Numbered from the stretch's first letter, positions 1 to 6,291 are shown. The stretch is 8,803 nt of DNA from an uncultured Dechloromonas sp. (GCA_946477505.1 CAMKYP010000135.1:1-8803); one strand, 5' to 3'. Numbers and translations: made by a program. The notes: a model not told the origin generated them from the sequence alone.

Positions 1-94
1 GGGTATCGATGCTGCCGATGCGGTGCCCCTCTACGTTCGCGACAAGGTGGCGAAGACAGTTGCCGAGCGTATGCGGGAGGGCGGAAAGGCGTGA
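1..94 (+). CDS. tsaB: TsaB C-terminal fragment (tRNA t6A biosynthesis), 5' end outside window
   Basis: Only the last 30 codons are visible, read from position 2 to the TGA at 92-94. They encode a tail with the motif PLYVRDKVAKT followed by AER, which is the typical C-terminal signature of TsaB (YeaZ). TsaB is the inactive ASKHA-fold partner of TsaD. Together with TsaE they transfer threonylcarbamoyl from the TsaC product to A37 of ANN-decoding tRNAs in the cytoplasm. The stop codon overlaps the GTG start of the next gene in a GTGA arrangement, and tsaB-rimI adjacency is common in proteobacteria, which supports the call. The catalytic-fold part of the protein is not in the window, so completeness cannot be judged. 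Identification rests on a short tail plus context. Confidence 0.85.
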   Translation, partial: GIDAADAVPLYVRDKVAKTVAERMREGGKA

Positions 95-555
95 ACGGCC
101 TGGGCATTTCGGCAGAGTTCTTTCCGATGAACGAAAGCGACCTCGCGGCGGTGGCGGCCTTGGAGGCAACGCTGCAGGTTTTTCCCTGGTCGCATGGCAA
201 CTTTGCCGACTCCCTGGCGAGCGGCTATAGCGTCTGGGTGTTGCGTCTGGGGGGGGATCTGATCGGTTTTTCGGTCGTCATGTCGGTGATCGACGAGGCG
301 CATCTGCTCAACATCGGCGTCTGCAAGCGCTACCACGGGAAGGGTTATGGAGCCCGGCTTCTGCGCCATGCCATGGAGTGTGCGCGCCTGGGGGGAGCGA
401 CCAGGCTCTTCCTCGAAGTCCGGCCATCCAATGAACGGGCGGTCGATTTGTATCGACATTTCGGATTTCGCCAGATCGGCACACGCAAGGGCTATTATCC
501 CGCCATCGTCGGTCGCGAGGATGCGCTGATTTTTGACAAGGAACTGGTGGCATGA
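91..555 (+). CDS. rimI: RimI, ribosomal protein S18-alanine N-acetyltransferase (GNAT family)
   Basis: The 154-residue protein is a single GNAT domain. It would acetylate the N-terminal alanine of ribosomal protein S18, and possibly other N-termini, using acetyl-CoA in the cytoplasm. Visible signatures are the PWS motif near residue 32, the acetyl-CoA pyrophosphate loop R80-x-x-G83-x-G85-x-G87, and LEVRPSN with E109 followed twelve residues later by Y121. These two match the spacing of the catalytic Glu and Tyr of enterobacterial RimI. The GTG start at 91 is chosen because it overlaps the tsaB stop, lies behind purine-rich GGGAGGG/GGAAAGG, and gives the usual length (about 150 aa). The next in-frame ATG would begin just before the conserved acidic segment (residue 13). 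A run of eight G residues at 249-256 lies in codons 53-56, and the frame is intact on both sides. The TGA stop overlaps the ATG of the next gene. Confidence 0.93.
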   Translation: MNGLGISAEFFPMNESDLAAVAALEATLQVFPWSHGNFADSLASGYSVWVLRLGGDLIGFSVVMSVIDEAHLLNIGVCKRYHGKGYGARLLRHAMECARLGGATRLFLEVRPSNERAVDLYRHFGFRQIGTRKGYYPAIVGREDALIFDKELVA

Positions 556-1337
556 GTTTGAGCCGGGAACAGATGCTCGTCGAGATGGGAATATCGCCGA
601 TCTGGGTGTTGCGCGATGCGCCGGCGGTCGAGTCCGCGCCCTCTTCGGAACAGATAACGGAAGAGTTCGCGCCCGCAGTCCCCGTTGTCGAGGCTCCACT
701 CCCCGTGCGCCCTGTCCAAGCTGTGGGGGACCCCGTCGCGACGGCTGCGCAGGATGTCGGCGCACTCGATTGGCCGGCGCTTGCCCGGCAGGTTGCCGGG
801 TGCCGAGCCTGTTCGTTGTGCGAACAGCGCAAACAGGCGGTCCTCGGCGTCGGGGATAGCAGCCCGGACTACCTGTTCATCGGCGAAGGGCCGGGTGCCG
901 ACGAGGACGCCAAGGGCGAACCATTCGTCGGGCAGGCCGGAAAGCTGCTGGACAGCATGCTGGCCGCGCTCGACATCGCCCGGGGCAATCGTGTGTACAT
1001 CGCCAACGCCGTCAAATGCCGTCCGCCCGGAAACCGAACGCCGGAGCCGGCCGAAATGGCAGCTTGCTGGCCGTATCTGGAGCGCCAGATCGCGCTACTC
1101 AAGCCAAAAATCATCGTCTTGCTGGGCAAGGCAGCCGTGCATGCCGTCCTGCACGACGACAAATCGCTGGCCAGCTTGCGCGGCAAGCGTTTCGAGTATG
1201 CCGGCATTCCGGTGGTGGTGACTTACCATCCGGCCTATTTGTTGCGCAATCTTCCGGACAAGGCCAAGGCTTGGGAGGATTTGTTGTTCGCACGTCGTAC
1301 CTTGCGTGAACAGCAGGCACCGGCGTTGCCGTTCTAA
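552..1337 (+). CDS. Family 4 (Fe-S) uracil-DNA glycosylase with psi-like N-terminal peptide
   Basis: The 261-residue protein has a C-terminal family 4 uracil-DNA glycosylase domain (about 80-250), which removes uracil from DNA as the first step of base-excision repair. C84 and C87 (in the CRAC segment), C156 and C172 fit the four ligands of the 4Fe-4S cluster. An extra C90 lies close by. The uracil-pocket motif GEGPGADEDAKGEPFVG spans residues 111-127, and the DNA-binding HPAYLLR motif is at 226-232. The domain is preceded by an unusual region: a conserved-looking segment at residues 1-22 (MGISPIWVLR at 12-21) and an Ala/Pro/Val/Glu-rich, probably disordered linker at about 24-72. The N-terminal segment resembles the start of E. 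coli DNA polymerase III psi (HolD), see findings. The start ATG at 552 overlaps the rimI stop and has AAGGAA eight nucleotides upstream. Older annotations call such proteins phage SPO1 DNA polymerase-related. The glycosylase call is firm; the role of the N-terminus is inference. Confidence 0.93.
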   Translation: MSLSREQMLVEMGISPIWVLRDAPAVESAPSSEQITEEFAPAVPVVEAPLPVRPVQAVGDPVATAAQDVGALDWPALARQVAGCRACSLCEQRKQAVLGVGDSSPDYLFIGEGPGADEDAKGEPFVGQAGKLLDSMLAALDIARGNRVYIANAVKCRPPGNRTPEPAEMAACWPYLERQIALLKPKIIVLLGKAAVHAVLHDDKSLASLRGKRFEYAGIPVVVTYHPAYLLRNLPDKAKAWEDLLFARRTLREQQAPALPF

Positions 1338-1339
1338 CG

Positions 1340-1395
1340 GACTGTTCCGTCAATCACGAGGTAGGGTCTTGGCGCGCCGAGGCCGACGAACAGTC
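1340..1395. repeat. Inverted repeat spanning the convergent UDG/lplT 3' gap
   Basis: GACTGTTC at 1340-1347 is exactly complementary to GAACAGTC at 1388-1395. With one bulged C the pairing continues for three more bases (GTC 1349-1351 with GAC 1385-1387). The ~33-nt loop holds the palindrome GGCGCGCC at about 1371-1378. The structure fills the 56-nt gap between two convergent genes, and its right arm overlaps the lplT stop codon. That position fits a shared, two-way transcript end. No T-tract follows on either strand and the loop is long, so a classical intrinsic terminator is not shown. It may equally be a processing or stability element, or chance. Confidence 0.35.
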
Positions 1396-2659
1396 AGTGG
1401 TGCCTTGTGTCGTCCAGGTGCCGGACGTCATCCTGAATCGCCTGGTTAGCGATATGGCGCTGGCGGATCAGGTACATCAGACCGCTGACGCAAAGCCCGA
1501 ACAGGGTGACTACCCAGTAGATCGACACATCCATCTTGATCATCAGGTAATACAGGCCGGTCATGACCAGGATCGAGATGTTTTCATTGAAGTTCTGCAC
1601 CGCGATCGAGTGTCCGGCCCCCATCAGGATATGGCCGCGATGCTGCAGCAGGGCGTTCATAGGCACCACGAAGAAGCCGGATAGCCCGCCGATGAGAATG
1701 AGCAGGGGGACGGCCAACCAGATGCTGTCGACGAAATTCATGATCAGCACGATCAGGCCCATGGCGATGCCGAGGGGAATGACGCGGACGGATTTGCGCA
1801 GGGTGATGTATTTGGCGGCGATAATGGCGCCGGCTGCAACGCCGACGGCTACCACACCCTGCAGCATCGATGCCTTGGAGAGCCCCAGATTGAGCGCGAC
1901 CTCAGCCCATTTGATCACGATGAATTGCAGCGTGGCGCCGGCGCCCCAGAACAGGGTGGTAACCGCCAGGGAAATCTGACCAAGCTTGTCGCGCCAGAGC
2001 AGGGCCAGACAGTGGTTGAATTCGTGGATCAGGAACCAGGGATTCTTTTTGAGCTGCTTGTGGTCAACCCCGGTATTCGGGACGTATAGGTTGAACAGGG
2101 CGGCCACTATGTAAAGCAGCGCAACGACCGACAAGGCCATTTCACCGACGGTGTCGATACCAGTTTCGAAGAGCGGAAAATCGAAGGCAAGCAGGTGTTG
2201 GGCGATGTCCGGGCGTATCAGCATGCCGCCGATGAGAACGCCCAGGATGATGGCGCCGACGGTCAGGCCCTCGATCCAGCCGTTGGCGACGACGAGCAGG
2301 CGATGCGGCAGGTATTCGGTGAGAATCCCATATTTGGCCGGTGAATAGCAGGCGGCCCCCAGGCCGACGATGGCGTAGGCAACCAGCGGATGAGTGCCGA
2401 AAAACATCATGCTGCAACCGACGATCTTGATCGTGTTGCTGATGAACATGACGCGCCCCTTGGGCATCGAGTCGGCAAAGGCGCCTACGAAGGCGGCCAG
2501 GACCACGTAGGAAACAGTGAAGAAGGTCTTGAGCAGCGGCTCGTATTCGGCGGGCGCCTGCATCTCGCGCAGGGCGGCGATGGCAGCGATAAGCAGAGCA
2601 TTGTCGGCCAGCGCAGAAAAAAACTGCGCTGCCATGATGATGTAGAAGCCGAATGGCAC
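1394..2659 (-). CDS. lplT: LplT, lysophospholipid transporter (MFS flippase)
   Basis: With the GTG start chosen here the protein has 421 residues. It is a very hydrophobic, multi-span inner-membrane protein of the major facilitator superfamily. The N-terminal GFYIIMAAQFFSALADNALL segment (residues 4-23) is the hallmark of LplT, and an MFS motif A-like loop (GAFADSMPKGR, 59-69) follows TM2. LplT flips lyso-phosphatidylethanolamine and related lysolipids into the cytoplasmic leaflet, where the acyltransferase Aas re-acylates them. No Aas domain or aas gene is seen here. The frame stays open 135 nt further upstream, to an ATG at 2794 with another ATG at 2749. I prefer GTG 2659 because family members begin just before GFY and because a promoter-like pair (2694-2721) lies between GTG and the upstream ATGs. 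The Shine-Dalgarno match for this GTG is weak, so the exact start is uncertain. The gene is divergent from the LysR gene. Confidence 0.9.
   Translation of the reverse strand: MPFGFYIIMAAQFFSALADNALLIAAIAALREMQAPAEYEPLLKTFFTVSYVVLAAFVGAFADSMPKGRVMFISNTIKIVGCSMMFFGTHPLVAYAIVGLGAACYSPAKYGILTEYLPHRLLVVANGWIEGLTVGAIILGVLIGGMLIRPDIAQHLLAFDFPLFETGIDTVGEMALSVVALLYIVAALFNLYVPNTGVDHKQLKKNPWFLIHEFNHCLALLWRDKLGQISLAVTTLFWGAGATLQFIVIKWAEVALNLGLSKASMLQGVVAVGVAAGAIIAAKYITLRKSVRVIPLGIAMGLIVLIMNFVDSIWLAVPLLILIGGLSGFFVVPMNALLQHRGHILMGAGHSIAVQNFNENISILVMTGLYYLMIKMDVSIYWVVTLFGLCVSGLMYLIRQRHIANQAIQDDVRHLDDTRHH
2610..2630 (-). repeat. 7-bp inverted repeat with T7 loop early in lplT
   Basis: On the lplT coding strand AGCGCAG, seven T residues and CTGCGCT form a perfect 7-bp stem with a homopolymeric loop, at about codons 10-17. 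The codons spell part of the family-conserved A-Q-F-F-S-A-L segment, so protein conservation explains part of the sequence. A hairpin this close to the start could slow initiation, and the T7 run is prone to slippage. No functional evidence is available. Confidence 0.4.
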
Positions 2660-2693
2660 GAAAGTCTTGTCTCTTATATAACTTTGGGCGAGG

Positions 2694-2721
2694 TTTATAC
2701 CACGCTCAGAATTGGGCGCAA
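2694..2721 (-). promoter_or_regulatory. Candidate sigma-70 promoter for lplT
   Basis: On the minus strand TTGCGC (2721-2716, three of six matches to TTGACA) is followed after 16 nt by TATAAA (2699-2694, five of six matches to TATAAT). Transcription would begin around 2687 and leave a leader of roughly 27 nt before GTG 2659. The -10 box is flanked by an imperfect dyad, TATAAC at 2677-2682 and GTTTATA at 2693-2699, which could be a regulator site but is AT-rich and may be chance. The rest of the 261-nt divergent gap (2660-2920) holds the inverted repeat described separately. I see no convincing -35/-10 pair for the LysR gene. Confidence 0.4.
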
Positions 2722-2840
2722 GGGTTGCGTGTTTTTCGGTCTTATGCATGTGCCCGTCGCATCGGAAAAAAGATGCAGTCTGTGTCGCGGCCATGACGCC
2801 CTGATGAATCGTCGGATTTTTGGCAAGCCATCAATATTTT

Positions 2841-2869
2841 GTTCCGGTTGGGATATGGTCGCCCGGAAC
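2841..2869. promoter_or_regulatory. Candidate operator: 7-bp inverted repeat upstream of the LysR gene
   Basis: GTTCCGG at 2841-2847 and CCGGAAC at 2863-2869 are perfect inverted copies separated by 15 bp. The centre-to-centre distance of 22 bp is about two helical turns, so both halves face the same side of the DNA. The site ends 51 bp before the LysR start codon and lies about 120 bp from the candidate lplT -35 box, which fits autoregulation better than direct control of lplT. It does not match the usual short T-N11-A box of LysR-type proteins, so another dimeric regulator is possible. A shorter dyad, TGGC-AA-GCCA, lies just upstream at 2821-2830. Confidence 0.4.
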
Positions 2870-2920
2870 TTCATGGGAATGTGATGAAATATCGTCCGCA
2901 CACTATCCGGGAGAATCAAT

Positions 2921-3823
2921 ATGGCTGATCGGCGTCTACAGGTTTTCCATGCAGTGGCCAAAAACCTGAGTTTTACGCGGGCTGCCGATGCCTTGTTCAT
3001 GACGCAACCGGCCGTCACATTCCAGATCAAGCAGCTGGAGGAGCAGTACAGCACCCGCCTCTTCGAGCGCCGGCATGGCAGCATTTCGTTGACGCCAGCC
3101 GGGGAAATGGTGCTGTCGTATGCGGAGCGCATTCTGGCGCTGTCGGATGAGATGGATACCCGACTCTCGGAAATGACCGGAGAAATGCGCGGTCCGCTAC
3201 TGGTCGGGGCCAGCACGACTATCGCCGAATTCATGCTGCCGCGCGTGCTGGGGGAATTTAATGCCTTGTATCCCCAGGTTCGGGCGCGGCTCATCGTTGC
3301 CAATTCGGAAAGCATCGAGACCCGCGTTGCCGAGCACACGATCGATATCGGGCTGATCGAAGCGCCCGCGAAAGTAACCGGACTGAGCAGTCATATCTGT
3401 TGCGAGGACGAACTGCGCGTCATCTGTGCGCCGGATTACCCCCTCGCCGAAATGGAATCGGTAACCCCCAAGGTGCTGACGGAATACGAATTCATCTCGC
3501 GGGAGCCGGGGTCCGGTACGCGGGAAATAACCGATGCCTATTTCCGTAGCCACGGAGTCGCCCCCGAAAATCTCAAGATGCAGATGGAACTGGGTAGTCC
3601 CGAGGCGCTGAAGGGCGTGGTATCCACCGGCCTCGGCTATGCGATCGTATCGCGGGCGGTGGTCGAGAAGGAACTGCAACTGGGCGACCTAGTGGCGATT
3701 CCGCTCAAGCCGTCGTTGACGCGCAGCCTTTACCTGATTTTCCCGCAAGACCGTTTTCAGTCGCGCCTCAGCGCCACCTTTATCGACTTTGCCAAGAGCA
3801 AGCTGAAAGAACTGGCTTTATGA
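2921..3823 (+). CDS. LysR-type transcriptional regulator (CysL/CbbR-like)
   Basis: This is a full-length LysR-family protein of 300 residues. An N-terminal winged helix-turn-helix lies at about residues 3-62, with the recognition region AADALFMTQPAVTFQIKQLE at 21-40 and the wing RLFERRHGSISLTPAG at 46-61. A linker helix at about 63-88 is followed by the periplasmic-binding-protein-like effector domain from about residue 91, beginning GPLLVGASTTIAEFMLP. Such proteins bind DNA as dimers or tetramers and respond to a small molecule. The effector here cannot be read from sequence. General resemblance is to the CysL/CbbR branch, but I do not assign a target. The ATG at 2921 has GGGAGA six nucleotides upstream. 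The gene is divergent from lplT, and its TGA overlaps the alr ATG (ATGA), so regulator and racemase are probably translationally coupled. Regulation of itself and its operon or of lplT is plausible but inferred. Confidence 0.92.
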   Translation: MADRRLQVFHAVAKNLSFTRAADALFMTQPAVTFQIKQLEEQYSTRLFERRHGSISLTPAGEMVLSYAERILALSDEMDTRLSEMTGEMRGPLLVGASTTIAEFMLPRVLGEFNALYPQVRARLIVANSESIETRVAEHTIDIGLIEAPAKVTGLSSHICCEDELRVICAPDYPLAEMESVTPKVLTEYEFISREPGSGTREITDAYFRSHGVAPENLKMQMELGSPEALKGVVSTGLGYAIVSRAVVEKELQLGDLVAIPLKPSLTRSLYLIFPQDRFQSRLSATFIDFAKSKLKELAL

Positions 3824-4929
3824 AGACTTCTCGCCCGATCCGGGCACGCATCACCCCCGCAGCAATTCTTGACAACTACCGGCTGGCCAGGCAACAGGCT
3901 CCGCATGTGCGAGCCTGGGCCGTCATCAAGGCTAATGCCTACGGCCACGGGCAGTGGCGCGCGGTCGACGCCCTGCGCGGCGAGGCCGACGGCTTTGCCC
4001 TGCTTGAGTGCGAAAATGCCGTGGCCTTGCGCGAAGCCGGGATAACCCAGCCCATCCTCCTGCTCGAAGGCGTTTTCAGCGCGCGTGACGTGCGCTCGGT
4101 GATCGAACACCGGCTCACCTGCGTCGTCCATTGTCTCGACCAGCTCGAGTTGCTGGTGCGCAGCGGACAGTTCTCGGTGCCCGTATCGGTCTATCTGAAG
4201 CTGAATACCGGCATGAATCGCCTCGGTTTTTCCGCAGCGACGTTGCCTCGGGCGCTGGACGTCTTGCGGGCACTACCGGTCGACATCACGCTGATGACCC
4301 ATTTTGCCGAAGCCGATGGCGAACGCGGTGTGGCCTGGCAATTGGCACGGTTCAAGGATATGGTTGGCGACTGGAAGGGCAAGGTCAGTCTCGGCAATTC
4401 GGCGGCGATCCTGGCGCACCCGGAAACGCATGGCGATTGGGTGCGTCCCGGCATCATGCTCTATGGCGCCAGCCCCTTTGCCGACCGGGATGCCGCAACG
4501 CTTGGCCTGCAGCCCGCGATGGCACTGGAAAGCGCTATCATCGGCGTGCAGGAACTGGCTGCCGGTGAGCGGGTCGGCTACGGCGGTACCTTCACCGCCG
4601 ATCGGCCGATGCGTATCGGAATCGTGGCCTGCGGTTATGCCGACGGCTACCCACGCCACGCACCGACGGGTACGCCGATCGCGGTGATGGGACACCGGAC
4701 ACGCACCATCGGGCGGGTTTCCATGGATATGCTGGCCTGCGACCTGACCGAGATTCCGGAGGCGGGGATCGGTTCCCCCGTCACGCTATGGGGTAACGGG
4801 GCCGCAGGGATGGTGCCGGCGGATGAAGTCGCGGCGGCGGCAGGAACGATTGCCTACGAACTGTTCTGTGCGCTCGCGGCGCGGGTTCCGGTGGTGATGG
4901 CCGATACGGCGGCAGGCGAAAGGCGCTGA
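3820..4929 (+). CDS. alr: Alanine racemase (PLP-dependent)
   Basis: The 369-residue protein interconverts L- and D-alanine in the cytoplasm, supplying D-alanine for the D-Ala-D-Ala end of peptidoglycan precursors. The N-terminal TIM barrel carries K37 in the motif AVIKANAYGHG (34-44), the lysine that forms the Schiff base with pyridoxal phosphate. KLNTGMNRLGF (127-137) holds the phenolate-contacting R134 and the lysine (K127) that is carbamylated in some homologues. The C-terminal beta domain has the second catalytic base Y254 in RVGYGGTF and the GRVSMDM motif (298-304). Length is normal and no key residue is missing. The ATG overlaps the LysR stop and has only a weak purine stretch (GAAAGAA) before it, so translation probably depends on the upstream gene. 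The radA ATG follows the stop codon directly. Whether this is a biosynthetic (Alr) or catabolic (DadX) form cannot be decided from sequence; no dadA is next to it, which favours Alr. Confidence 0.96.
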   Translation: MKTSRPIRARITPAAILDNYRLARQQAPHVRAWAVIKANAYGHGQWRAVDALRGEADGFALLECENAVALREAGITQPILLLEGVFSARDVRSVIEHRLTCVVHCLDQLELLVRSGQFSVPVSVYLKLNTGMNRLGFSAATLPRALDVLRALPVDITLMTHFAEADGERGVAWQLARFKDMVGDWKGKVSLGNSAAILAHPETHGDWVRPGIMLYGASPFADRDAATLGLQPAMALESAIIGVQELAAGERVGYGGTFTADRPMRIGIVACGYADGYPRHAPTGTPIAVMGHRTRTIGRVSMDMLACDLTEIPEAGIGSPVTLWGNGAAGMVPADEVAAAAGTIAYELFCALAARVPVVMADTAAGERR

Positions 4930-6291
4930 ATGGCCAAGCTGAAAACAGTTTATACCTGCACCGAATGCGGTGCCACGAGCCCCAAGTGGCAGGGACAGTG
5001 CCCGGGGTGCAACGACTGGAATACGCTGGTCGAGACCGTAGCGGAGAAAGCGGCGACCAACAGCCGCTTCGAGTCCCTGGCGCCGGCAGCCAGGCTGCAG
5101 AACCTGTCCGAAATCGAGGCGCGCGAGGCGGAGCGCATCCCGACCGGGATTGGCGAGTTCGACCGGGCGCTGGGCGGCGGCCTGGTGGCCGGCGGTGTCG
5201 TGCTCATCGGCGGCGATCCGGGTATCGGCAAGAGCACCTTGCTGCTTCAGGCGCTGGCGCATCTTTCAGCGGAGCACAAGGTGCTTTACGTCAGCGGCGA
5301 GGAATCCGGGGAGCAAGTGGCGCTGAGAGCCCGCCGGCTGGGACTCGACACCCGGCGCCTGCCGTTGATGGCGGAAATCAACCTGGAACGCATCCTGGTG
5401 ACCTTGCAGGCTGAAAACCCGGTGGTGGCGGTGATCGACTCGATCCAGACGCTGTGGTCGGATCAGCTGTCGAGCGCCCCCGGCTCGGTGGCCCAGGTGC
5501 GCGAATGTGCTGCGCAGTTGACGCGCCTGGCCAAGCAGCTCGGCATCACGGTCATTCTGGTCGGGCACGTGACGAAGGAAGGGGCGCTGGCCGGTCCACG
5601 CGTGCTTGAGCACATCGTCGACACCGTGCTTTATTTCGAGGGCGACACCCATTCCAGCTTCCGCCTAGTACGCGCCTTCAAGAACCGCTTCGGGGCGGTG
5701 AACGAGCTGGGTGTCTTCGCCATGACCGAGAGCGGCCTGAAGGGCGTCAGCAACCCGTCGGCGCTGTTCCTTTCGCAGCACGCGCAGGATGTGCCGGGTT
5801 CCTGCGTAATGGTTACACAGGAAGGCACGCGGCCGCTGCTGGTCGAAATCCAGGCGCTGGTCGATACGGCTCACGGCAATCCGCGGCGCCTGACGGTCGG
5901 ACTGGAAGCGCAGCGTCTCGCCATGCTGCTGGCCGTTCTGCATCGGCATGCCGGTATCGTCTGCTTCGATCAGGACGTGTTCGTCAATGCCGTGGGCGGT
6001 GTGAAGATCACCGAGCCAGCGGCTGATCTGGCGGTACTGCTGTCGATTGCATCGTCGCTCAAGAACAAGCCCCTACCTTCCAAGCTCATCGTTTTTGGCG
6101 AGGTTGGCCTGGCGGGGGAGATACGGCCAGCGCCCCGCGGCCAGGAGCGTCTCAAGGAGGCGGCCAAGCTCGGCTTCACCCGGGCCTTGATACCGGAAGC
6201 CAATCGCCCGAAACAGGCAATCGCCGGCATGGAGGTCATCGCGGTCAGGCGCGTGGAGGAGGCGGTGGCGCGAATACGCGAGATGGAATAA
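4930..6291 (+). CDS. radA: RadA, DNA repair/recombination ATPase (Sms)
   Basis: The 453-residue protein shows the complete RadA layout. An N-terminal C4 zinc finger (C10, C13, C24, C27) is followed by a RecA-like ATPase with Walker A GGDPGIGKST at 94-103 and Walker B VVAVIDS at 165-171. The RadA-specific KNRFG motif lies at 251-255. A C-terminal Lon-protease-like domain follows from about 290, including VFGEVGLAGEIRP. RadA is a hexameric helicase-like factor that drives branch migration of recombination intermediates and helps process stalled forks. Length matches the family. The ATG directly follows the alr TGA and has GAAAGG six nucleotides upstream. Operon membership with alr is shared by many betaproteobacteria (from recall). 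The gap to the next gene is 27 nt with no terminator seen, so read-through into the GGDEF-EAL gene is likely. Confidence 0.97.
   Translation: MAKLKTVYTCTECGATSPKWQGQCPGCNDWNTLVETVAEKAATNSRFESLAPAARLQNLSEIEAREAERIPTGIGEFDRALGGGLVAGGVVLIGGDPGIGKSTLLLQALAHLSAEHKVLYVSGEESGEQVALRARRLGLDTRRLPLMAEINLERILVTLQAENPVVAVIDSIQTLWSDQLSSAPGSVAQVRECAAQLTRLAKQLGITVILVGHVTKEGALAGPRVLEHIVDTVLYFEGDTHSSFRLVRAFKNRFGAVNELGVFAMTESGLKGVSNPSALFLSQHAQDVPGSCVMVTQEGTRPLLVEIQALVDTAHGNPRRLTVGLEAQRLAMLLAVLHRHAGIVCFDQDVFVNAVGGVKITEPAADLAVLLSIASSLKNKPLPSKLIVFGEVGLAGEIRPAPRGQERLKEAAKLGFTRALIPEANRPKQAIAGMEVIAVRRVEEAVARIREME

Noticed and set aside
31..765. Long minus-strand open frame (244 codons) opposite rimI and the start of the glycosylase gene
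   Set aside because: Its translation is rich in Arg/Pro/His with no recognisable domain, while the plus strand encodes well-conserved RimI and UDG in the same place. It is an antisense shadow in GC-rich DNA.
2854..2859. TATGGT as a -10 box for the LysR gene
   Set aside because: It matches the consensus at four positions, but no acceptable -35 lies 16-18 bp upstream and it sits inside the inverted repeat. It is too weak to annotate.
2390..2884. Plus-strand open frame (164 codons) running through the lplT start and the divergent gap
   Set aside because: Most of it is antisense to conserved LplT sequence. It has no family resemblance and ends just before the LysR ribosome site. A leader peptide is not supported.
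2695..3339. Minus-strand open frame (214 codons) opposite the LysR gene, suggesting a different lplT-side gene
   Set aside because: It is antisense to the conserved helix-turn-helix and effector domain of the LysR protein and shows no domain of its own.
2921..3823. Assigning a specific name (cysB, cysL or cbbR) to the LysR gene
   Set aside because: The LysR fold is clear, but neither neighbours nor effector-domain residues identify sulfur or carbon-fixation control. A symbol would be a guess.
5266..5949. Minus-strand open frames opposite radA
   Set aside because: They lie over conserved RecA-fold and Lon-like sequence. Codon patterns and conservation support radA only.
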